14,453 nt of DNA, taken from the NCBI GenBank assembly GCA_026770585.1, contig MU646356.1:261133-275585 (forward strand). Reading direction: 5' to 3'. Below the pieces are notes generated by a model. It did no database searches and was not told the origin of the DNA. It saw only the letters and a program-made list of their open reading frames with translations. The translations under genes were made by a program, and so were the position numbers. Position 1 is the first letter of the stretch. Each line of letters opens with the position of its first letter. Source of the DNA: Baffinella frigidus. Its lineage: Eukaryota; Cryptophyceae; Cryptomonadales; Baffinellaceae. Below are positions 1 through 6,709 of this stretch, piece by piece.

Positions 1-110
1 CCAAACCCCAAACCCCAAACCCCAAACCCCAAACCCCAAACCCCAAACCCCAGACCCCAAACCCCAAACCCCAAACTCCAAACCCCAAACCCCAAACCCC
101 AAACCCTACA
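1..110. repeat. CCCCAAA telomere-like heptamer array
   Basis: Fifteen or so head-to-tail CCCCAAA units, a one-base variant of CCCTAAA, end at CCCTACACTAG, which serves as the 3' splice site of the first visible exon at 115. The array is therefore the end of an intron and not a chromosome end. Confidence 0.85.
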
Positions 111-114
111 CTAG

Positions 115-3100
115 GAGGAAGCGTGCGGCGGGATAGTGCTCCGGAGGTCAGTCAAGTGCCGGGTGTTCATCAACAACCAGCTCTTCACGCGGAGGAGAGA
201 GCTCGTCAAGATCCTCCGTGACGAAGAGAACGTCCAGGTTTTGCCTGTTCCACACCAACTCGTGCCAAGATCAAGACACCACCCAGGGGTTGCCGTCTGC
301 TGTATCGACTTTGCGAGATCAAAGCTTCCCGAGGTGTGGCTCACCAGAGTTTAAACCCCAGCCACGCCGGCCCTCCACCGAGATGCAAACCAAGTGCAGA
401 GTTCCTCCAACCAAGTGCAGAGTCCATGTATTGAGGTCCACTTGTCCTCATCTGACACTCACCCCCCCGTGTGAGCAGCTGGTGGAGCGGCCCTCGATGA
501 AGTGCGAGATCTCCGTTTCCGCGCGCACCTGCATCCTCGTCCGCACCCTTGACCAGCTCGCGGCCCCTGACGCCCCCGGCAACGCGAACGACTGCGCCGT
601 GTCGCTGCTTGAGCTCTCCGCGGCGTACTCCCACGTCGTGGTGGTGCACACCCTACACCCTACACCCAACACCCTACACCCTACACCCTACACCCTACAC
701 CCTAAACCCTACTCTCTACTCGATACACCCTTGACCCTTGACCCTGCACCCTACACCCTTCACCCTACTCCCTACACCCTACACCCTACTCCCTACTCCA
801 TACACCCTACACAATGCGCCCTGAACCCGTCACCCTCAACCCTAGGTGGTGGTGTGTGGGGAGCATGCGGCGACCTTCGCGGGGTGGGATGGGGGGGACA
901 CGACGATTGAACCGGAGGGGTGGATCAAAGTGCACGGCCTTCTTTCCAGCTATGGGGAGCACGTTCTCGTTCGCCAGGTATAGGGTGTGGGGTGTAGGGT
1001 GTAGGGTGTAGGGTGTAGGGTGTAGGGTGTAGGGTTCAGGGTGTAAGGTGTAGGTTGAAGGGTGAAGGGTGTAGGGTGTGGGGTCTAGGGTCCAGGGTTC
1101 AGGGTTCAGGGTTCAGGGTTCATGGTTCATGGTTCATGGTTCAGGGTTCAGGGTTCAGCATTTTGGGGTTGGAGTTCAGGATTTAGTTTTCAAGGTTTAG
1201 GGTTCGGTGTTTAGGGTTTCAGGTTCCATCGCCGTCTCCTGTGCCGCATCTGCGTCGAAATCCCCAGGTGGAGAGCACCACACACCTTGATGTCCGTCTA
1301 CACATCCCGTCCATTGTGTGTTGCTTCCGTTTGAGAGCGGAGCAGAAGATACTTCCTACTCACCTACCATAAATTGGTGAGGTGCATGTTGCCTTCGTTT
1401 TGAAAGCGTGCCCCACTGGTGTCTCGCACCCACTGCACCTGCCAGGTCTTGTTGTTCGTCCCAACATCCAACTGACGTCACGCCCCCACTACACCTACAC
1501 CCTAAACCCTACACCCTAAACCGTGATCTCGGAGGAGCAGCTGACGATGTGCATCCGCGTCGCGATCGAAGAAGACTGCGGCCGTACCGAAAACAGTTCA
1601 GGATTCAGGGTTTAGGGTTTGGGGGGTTCCGTCGCCGTCTTCCGTGCCATATCCACGTCCGCATGTCCAGCAAGAGAGTAGCACACACCTGGTCATTCGT
1701 CCACACACCCAGTCCATAATCGCTCGCTTCCGTTTCTCTTCACCTAGCCTGCTTGTTGAAAGGTCGACCCACCGGCATCACGCCACTCCACCTCCCAACA
1801 CATCGAACTGGCGTCACGCCCCCACTACACCTTAACTCTAAACCCTAAACTTTGCAGGTGTTCTCGGAGGAGCAGCTGGCGACGTGCATCCGCGTCGTGA
1901 TCGAAGAAGACTGCGGCCGCACCGAAAACAGGTCTCATCCTACACCCGAAAACAGGTCTCGTCCTACACCGGAAACAGGTCTTGTCCTACACCCTACACT
2001 CAACACACTACACCCTACATCCTACACGGGCGCTCCGAAATCAAGTCTCGACACACTTCTCCCCCTAGCGTGAAGCGGTCGTGTTTGTCAACTTATTAAC
2101 CGCTGCGCCATCGAAGAAGGCTGTGGCCGCACCGAAAACAGGTCTCGTCCTTCCCCGTGGGTTAGTGAGTTCGTCCTAGTAGGCGAGACACTAGTTCCCA
2201 TACCTACCCTCCGGGGTGGCAGCGGGTAGTTTGAGCCCTCTGGTCTCGTCACGCGTGTCCCCCTAGCGTGAAGCACTCCTGTTTGTCAACTTATCAAATC
2301 TCGCTTTCCGGTCGTGTTTGTCAACTTATTAAATCTCGGGGTTCCCTCACAGTCCGTTCCAAGACCCCTCCTCCTTCTGCTCGGGGGAGGCCCTCGCGGG
2401 TGCGGCAGGCTTGGGGGAGGAGGAGAGCGAGGCGGAGGAGTTCCTCATGATGTTCCCGAGCTTCAATCCGTTCTCTGCGCAGGCAAGTGTAGCAAGCGGT
2501 GACTCTCTTTTCTGCACTGGCTAGTGCAGCAAGCTGTGACGAGGCGATTCCGGAGTCTAATGTGGCCCACGTGTTCCAGTGAAGTCCACCAATCAGTTTT
2601 TCAGTTTGGGAACGCATCAAACTGGCAGTTTGTGACATGCGGACACCAGTTTGAGCCGGAGATTGGGGGTTGGAACCTCCATCCTGACCCTTGGCACATC
2701 AATCCTGAAGCCTGGTACCTATATCCTCAATCCTGGAACCTCCATCTAGAAGCCTGGAACATCCACCCTGAAGGCTGGAACCTGTGACCTGAAGCTTTGA
2801 GCCTGAATTCTGAATGCTCCCTCACACTAGGTAAACCAACTGGTACCTCACCTCCCAGAGAGTTTTAGGGTTTAGGGTTAGTTTTTTTTTTTGAGGTTTA
2901 GTTTTTGTCGAAAGCTAGTAGTTATGAGACTGATTGAAGGGTTCTCGTCGGCCACACCAGCTGAGTCGGACCTTGAATGACGACATCGCGATACCTGATC
3001 GTTTCAACCACCATCCTCGTGTCCCTGCAACACTGTTAAACCACCATCCTCGTGTCCCTGCACCTCCCATGACACATTCGTCCCTGCCCCACATTCCCCA

Positions 3101-5243
3101 CACTGACGAAATGCGATGCGCCAGGTGGTCCTCGCAGCCCTCGACAAGATCGGCATGTCCGCAGTCGACCTCGCCCTCGAACTCCACTCCAACAAGCCCC
3201 CCCCCCCCGAGATCGCGAACCTCCTCCCCCCCTCAGTCCTGGACGCCTTCACCACATCCTGCCTCGCGCTGGGGTTCTACCACGGGCAGCCGTCCCCGCA
3301 GCCTCTCGATGGGGGGGAGAGTCAGGAGGAGGTGCATGACACCTTCGAGGGTTACGCGGAGTACGCTGACGAGTACCCCCCCGACGCCTACGCGCGCCCC
3401 CAAGAGCGCTACCCCCCCCAGGCGCACCCTGACGATCGCTACCCTCCGGACGCTCGCCACGATGAGCGCTATCCCCCCCAAGCTCACCCGGACGATCGCT
3501 ACCCCCCCGAAGCGCGAGCCCAAGAGCACTTCCCTCCCGAGGAGCACTACAGCCGCGATCGTGCAGGTCAGGGGCCCGATTCCAGGGGGGGAGGGTTGTG
3601 GCCTCTGTTTGGAGTGTCTGCCTTGCAGGTGCATTGCTGCGGGAGTTGGAAAACTGGTGTTCTGTACGGGCTTTGCTCCCTCTGAGAGTACCGAGTGACC
3701 TGTTCCAAGTGAATGGCCACCAACCCCCACACCTGGAGCCCCGCCTCCTAGGCAGCTCTCTATACCCAAACCCCAAAACCCTACAAACTAAACCCCAAAC
3801 CCCACATCCTAAACCCTGAACCATACACCCTCCCACCCTAACACCCTGCACCCTAAATCCTTCAGGCTACGGCGGCGGGCAAGAGCGAGAGCAGGCAGGC
3901 TACGACTACGCGCCCGAAGGCGTCGACTACCCTCCGGAAGCCTACGACGACGACGACGCTTACGACCAGTACGGGTGTGCGCCCTTTTCCGGGGATGTTG
4001 CTGGTGCTGGTGCTGGTGCTGCGGCTGGTGGTGGTGGTGTTGGTGGTGCTGCTGCTGACCACCCTCCCTCGGCCCACAGAACCCCACCCCCCCCTCAGAG
4101 CACATGACGCCCTCCTCACCACATAGATTGATGTGATGAAGATGTACACACGTGGTCCCCTCCCACCTCCGATCCCAGAACACTTACCTACGGTGGCCAA
4201 CCTAAGTAACCGCGGTGGCCATCCTTACATACGCGTTGTGGCCAATCTCGACAACGCTTAACACGACCCCCCGAAACAGGCATCCGCATGACAACAGGCA
4301 GATGGAGACGCCGCAGCACGAGCGTTACCCCCGCGCGGTAGCATGGGACGAGCAGTCCTACGAGCAGTCCTACGAGCAGCCCTACGAGCAGTCCTACGCG
4401 ACGCCCTCGGAGGCTTCCTACGCGCCCGCTTCTGATCAGTACGCCCGGACGTCGTGGGCGGGCGGGCGGGGGGGGCAGGGAGGAGGCAGCGCGGTCGATA
4501 CCCTGTTCTCCTTCGAGACGCCTCGCAGGCGCGGCGGGGCGGAAATGACGCGGCAGATCATGGGGCAGGGTATGGGCGGTCGCGCCGCGGGGGGGCAGAC
4601 CCCGAGCAGCGGGCGGCGGGGGGATTCTTCGGGAATGCTGGGGGGTGTTCTCGACCGGGTGTATGGAGTGCAGGGCGCGGGGGGGGGGAGGAGCCGGCAG
4701 ATGCAGCCTCCGGGGCAGATGCAGCTGACGCCGCAGACTCCTCGGATGCCGTCGTCTGCGTACCCCCACGGTTCGCTCCGTTTGCCGCGTTCACTTCTTG
4801 CACCATGGCTCACCCAAGAGTTGGAGCTGTGCCTCAATTGTTGGTGGCGCCGAAGCACGTCGTGTCTTCAAACTCTCTCCGATTCCGCCTGGATCGAGTT
4901 TGCTCACTGAACCTTCGCAGGGGGGGCAGTAACGAGGTGTAACGAGTTGTTACTCACCCGCTGATCACCCCCTTACGCAGATTCGAGGGAAGGACAGCTC
5001 CGTTCACGCACGCTCGGGCTCCAAGCTTCCAGCACGCCCGGATCGAACCAGACCACTCTCCTGTGGACTCCCGCCAGGCAGGCACATCCTCAGCGCGGGA
5101 TGCAGCAGCAACATCAGGGTGGGATGCAGCAGCAACATCAGGGTGGGATGCAGCAGCAGCAGCAGCAGGGTGGGATGCAGCAGCAACAGCGCCATGAGCA
5201 GCGCCACGAGCTGATGGTACCCCCCAGCTCCTCTATCCCTTAA
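115..5243 (+). CDS. SHOC1/ZIP2-like XPF (ERCC4)-superfamily protein, 5'-partial, ten exons
   Basis: Exons: 115-237, 479-637, 846-977, 1858-1931, 2353-2486, 2530-2570, 3125-3566, 3866-3974, 4298-4770, 4981-5243 (stop TAA). Phases agree at every junction and give 649 residues; the N-terminus lies left of the window. Residues about 8-160 read as an XPF-type nuclease fold (VFINNQLF, then VQLVERPS, SARTCILVRTLDQL, SAAYSHVVVVCGEH). Where active XPF has the ERK catalytic triplet, this protein has CILVRT, so it should be catalytically dead, as in SHOC1/ZIP2, FAAP24 and ERCC1. FPSFNPFSAQ (about 197-206) fits a degenerate helix-hairpin-helix. SHOC1/ZIP2 stabilises meiotic recombination intermediates for crossover formation. 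The tail (about 280-649) is low complexity: RYPP decapeptides, YEQS units, MQQQHQGG units, ending VPPSSSIP. Uncertain points: the end of exon 2 (637, 640 or 643), the tiny intron 2487-2529, and the 2570 donor. Exon 3866-3974 could also run on in frame. FAAP24 is the main alternative. Confidence 0.62.
238..478 (+). other. Intron 1 of the SHOC1-like gene
   Basis: Phase-0 intron between CCAG/GTTTTG and GTGTGAGCAG. It carries a short direct duplication of CCAAGTGCAGAGT around 390-425. No coding signal is needed here, because the flanking exons are in different frames and join only when this stretch is removed. Confidence 0.6.
648..845. repeat. CCCTACA telomere-like array filling intron 2
   Basis: Degenerate heptamers (CCCTACA, CCCTTGA, CCCTACT) fill almost the whole intron after exon 479-637 and run directly into the acceptor CAACCCTAG at 845. 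The C-rich strand is the sense strand. Confidence 0.85.
978..1222. repeat. GGGTGTA/GGGTTCA telomere-like array at a splice donor
   Basis: Starting immediately after the donor GCCAG/GTATAG, heptamers of GGGTGTA shift progressively to GGGTTCA and GGTTTAG. Here the G-rich strand is the sense strand, opposite to the C-rich arrays near the acceptors of the same gene. Confidence 0.85.
1222..1931 (+). repeat. Tandem duplication that includes an exon and its upstream intron
   Basis: Unit A (about 1222-1596) and unit B (about 1628-1931) share, in the same order, CCGTCTTC/CCGTCTCC-type sequence, a stretch with GCTTCCGTTT, then CGTCACGCCCCCACTACACC, then CCCTAAAC and an exon copy. Unit B contains the functional exon 1858-1931. 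Divergence is moderate, with several indels in the non-exonic part. Confidence 0.8.
1525..1596 (+). pseudogene. Decayed duplicate exon (pseudo-exon) of the SHOC1-like gene
   Basis: This copy matches exon 1858-1931 closely (TCTCGGAGGAGCAGCTGA versus TCTCGGAGGAGCAGCTGG, then TGCATCCGCGTCG, GATCGAAGAAGACTGCGG and ACCGAAAACAG). Both splice sites are lost. The acceptor CAG is replaced by AAACCGTG, and the donor AG/GT has become AG/TT. It should therefore be skipped as part of the intron 978-1857. Confidence 0.8.
1924..2160 (+). repeat. Repeated exon end and splice donor (GAAAACAG/GTCTC)
   Basis: The 3' end of exon 1858-1931 with its donor recurs. Copies lie near 1924 and 1950, with a GGAAACAGGTC copy near 1971 and another near 2135. 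The last is preceded by CATCGAAGAAGGCTGTGG, so it is a third, truncated copy of the exon. Only the first donor lies in the coding frame used by the model, but all of them look splice-competent. Confidence 0.75.
2080..2340. repeat. Tandem copies of a GTTTGTCAACTTATTAA-type unit
   Basis: The words TAGCGTGAAGC and TGTTTGTCAACTTATTAA occur near 2067-2098, 2262-2294 and 2311-2334, at the two ends of the intron 1932-2352. They are direct repeats and carry no coding signal. Confidence 0.65.
2483..2540 (+). repeat. 37-bp imperfect tandem duplication containing a candidate 43-nt intron
   Basis: GCAAGTGTAGCAAGCGGTGAC (near 2483) recurs as GCTAGTGCAGCAAGCTGTGAC (near 2520). The 37-bp offset is not a multiple of three. 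Removing 2487-2529 (GT to AG, with a pyrimidine-rich stretch) restores the frame from FPSFNPFSAQA into SCDEAIPESNVAH. Confidence 0.6.
2670..2818. repeat. 21-bp tandem repeat, about seven copies
   Basis: Units resemble TGGAACCTCCATCCTGAAGCC. The 21-bp period makes one plus frame read as a heptapeptide pattern (W-N-L-H-P-E-A) until a stop at 2785-2787. In the gene model this lies inside the intron 2571-3124, so translation is not supported. Confidence 0.8.
2864..2910. repeat. GGGTTTA telomere-like patch next to a T tract
   Basis: TTTTAGGGTTTAGGGTTAG is followed by a run of T and GAGGTTTAG, all inside the intron 2571-3124. A further direct duplication, ACCACCATCCTCGTGTCCCT, occurs at about 3008 and 3042 in the same intron. 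Confidence 0.7.
3365..3555 (+). repeat. 30-bp coding repeat: RYPP decapeptides
   Basis: About five in-frame decapeptides of the form RYPPQAHPDD / RYPPDARHDE, the last decayed to HFPPEEH, lie within exon 3125-3566. They are rich in Asp, Glu, Tyr and Pro and predicted to be disordered. Confidence 0.85.
3768..3861. repeat. CCCCAAA/CCCTAAA array before the acceptor at 3865
   Basis: C-rich heptamers occupy the 3' half of the intron 3567-3865 and merge into the acceptor CCCTAAATCCTTCAG. Confidence 0.8.
4340..4440 (+). repeat. YEQS tetrapeptide coding repeat
   Basis: Four 12-15-bp units encode SYEQ/PYEQ, followed by looser Tyr-spaced sequence (SYATPSEASYAPASDQYA) in exon 4298-4770. The spacing of Tyr and Gln in an acidic, Ser-rich context is prion-like in composition. 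Confidence 0.8.
5094..5195 (+). repeat. 24-bp coding repeat: GMQQQHQG
   Basis: Four units of GGGATGCAGCAGCAACATCAGGGT, one with an expanded CAG run, encode Met-Gln-rich repeats in the last exon of the SHOC1-like gene. The CAG run is likely polymorphic. Confidence 0.85.
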
Positions 5244-5441
5244 GTGGCGAGTAAGCTCGTACGCCCTACGGTAGGGCCCTAGGACCTGCCTGGGGCAAGT
5301 TAGGGCGAATTTTCACCCGATGGGCACTTGTGGGATACCCTTCTTCTTGTTTATTACTCACGAATCAGGTCCTGGAAGGCCTTTCAGCCTTGGTTTGAGT
5401 GATGCAAACGTTCATGCGCCTTGAGAAACTGGCCTGCTCGA

Positions 5442-5594
5442 CCTCCTGCCCTGATTTGTCACTCTTTCTGCCCTCCTGCCGTGATTCGTCACACTCTCTG
5501 CCCTCCTGCTTTGATTCGTCACACTCTTTGCCCTACCGCCGTGACTTGTGAGACACACCCTGCCCTTCTGCTGTGAGTTGTCAGACACGCCCGG
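5442..5594. repeat. 30-32-bp tandem repeat, five copies
   Basis: Units start at about 5442, 5472, 5502, 5532 and 5564 with the form CCTCCTGCCGTGATTCGTC followed by ACACTCTCTGC. They lie in the convergent intergenic region about 200 bp after the stop of the SHOC1-like gene. The preceding stretch 5244-5441 holds nothing recognisable and is probably 3' UTR. Confidence 0.8.
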
Positions 5595-5597
5595 CTA

Positions 5598-5864
5598 ATG
5601 CGAGCGAGCCAAGCGTTTCTAGTAATCATCTTGCTGGCTCTCAGGACTTCCGTGAGGCATCGGAGGCTCGCGGCCCGGCGAGGCGCGGCCCCTCCGAGCA
5701 GCACTACATGCCCTACTGAGGCCTCGACGAGATCTCAGATGCCAAACTCTGTGGGTATCCAGAGAGTATCCAGAGAGTTTCAACTCTCTGAGTGTCAAGC
5801 GCTTTCATCTCTTAGGGTGTCCAGAGGGTTGGACTCTCTGGATATCCATCGTAAGCAAGTTTAG
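5598..5864 (+). CDS. Doubtful small ORF with a hydrophobic N-terminus
   Basis: An 88-residue frame begins MRASQAFLVIILLALRTS, which resembles a signal peptide. It then becomes an Arg/Ser-rich stretch and ends inside an inverted-repeat region. No conserved motif, splice pattern or neighbouring exon supports it. A donor-like TCC/GTGAGG occurs right after the hydrophobic part, but no convincing downstream exon was found. Most likely a chance ORF. Confidence 0.15.
   Translation: MRASQAFLVIILLALRTSVRHRRLAARRGAAPPSSTTCPTEASTRSQMPNSVGIQRVSREFQLSECQALSSLRVSRGLDSLDIHRKQV
5756..5844. repeat. Inverted repeat with central hairpin (TATCCAGAGAGT ... ACTCTCTGGATA)
   Basis: TATCCAGAGAGT occurs at 5756-5767 and again at 5767-5778. 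Its exact reverse complement lies at 5833-5844. An inner perfect hairpin CAGAGAGTT/AACTCTCTG sits at 5771-5790 with a two-base loop. The layout is that of a short folded element. The core word ATCCAGAGAGT also occurs at about 12769 and 14022. Confidence 0.65.
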
Positions 5865-5949
5865 ACAGACCTAGGGCTGGAGGTAGCTCCTGTAGATCGT
5901 CCGGAAATCGACGAGTCATTTCCGCTCTAGCGCCGGAATGGACCCCGCT

Positions 5950-6102
5950 AGAGAGAGAGCGAGCGAGCGAGAGAACGAGCCCCGCTTCTGAGCATCGCCG
6001 AGCAGACGACCAGTGCTCCCCATGACAAGGCCAGGCCGGACCTCGCGCGCGCGCGAGAGAGAGAGAGTGAGAGAGAGTGAGAGAGAGAGCCCCGCTTCTG
6101 AG
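5950..6102. repeat. GA/CG simple repeats with a duplicated flank
   Basis: A GAGAGAGC/GAGC run at 5950-5979 and a CG then GA run at 6043-6089 are each followed by the identical 16-mer GAGCCCCGCTTCTGAG (5977-5992 and 6087-6102). This indicates a roughly 110-bp tandem duplication. Confidence 0.75.
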
Positions 6103-6171
6103 GACAACGCCGGGTGGGCGCAGACCACCAGAACATTAAAACTTTCTTGGAGTGCTTTTACTTTAATCCAG

Positions 6172-6321
6172 CCCAATTCCAAACTTCCTACTCAAGCTAT
6201 GTGTGAGTGTCTGCACCTACAAACCGCAAACAATATCCACAATGAGCCCCATTTTAAACTTCTTACTTAAACTATAGTGTGAGTGTCTGCTCCTACAAAC
6301 CGCAAACAATATCCACATTGA
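6172..6321. repeat. 76-bp tandem duplication, two copies
   Basis: The two copies share GTGTGAGTGTCTGC (6201 and 6277) and then CTACAAACCGCAAACAATAT followed by CCACA. They are among the few AT-rich stretches in the window. Nothing further is recognisable from 6322 to about 6700. Confidence 0.85.
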
Positions 6322-6709
6322 TTTACACGCAGCGAGCTTGAGCTCGCAGCTTCTCCCCTCCTGCCCCTCCTTGGATGTCCATCCCTACTGTGTAGACAGA
6401 CAACACGCTCCAGAGCTCGGAGCTTGTTGGCTTCCTCTACCATGAGTTAACAGGTCCCACCCATTCTGAAGGATGCGCGTGAGGCTTCTACGCTGCCGCG
6501 CGTAGTCCTACGCTCCCAAGGGCCCGCGAGATGACCTTCATCGTACCGTGTGACACTGCCAACATCCACCCACTTGTGAGTTGCGGCATCCAAGAATTTT
6601 CAGGTTCGCCGCTCAATGATGACTTCTGTGCACAGCACAGCACACTCTGTCCAAAACCACAATGTCCTTCACAGAAATGGGCTGCAGGGCTGTATCAGAC
6701 TGATCAGAC

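Noticed and set aside
1-110. Chromosome end (true telomere) at the left edge
   Set aside because: The array reads directly into a splice acceptor and coding exon, and similar arrays occur throughout the introns. It is internal telomere-like repeat, not a terminus.
3233-3851. Minus-strand ORFs of 178 and 200 residues
   Set aside because: They overlap the RYPP-repeat exon and a telomere-like array. The 30-bp repeat keeps several frames open by periodicity alone.
4188-4769. Minus-strand Arg/Pro/Leu-rich ORF of 193 residues
   Set aside because: It is the reverse reading of Tyr/Gln/Gly-rich exon repeats. Composition is explained by the plus-strand repeats, and phases support the plus strand.
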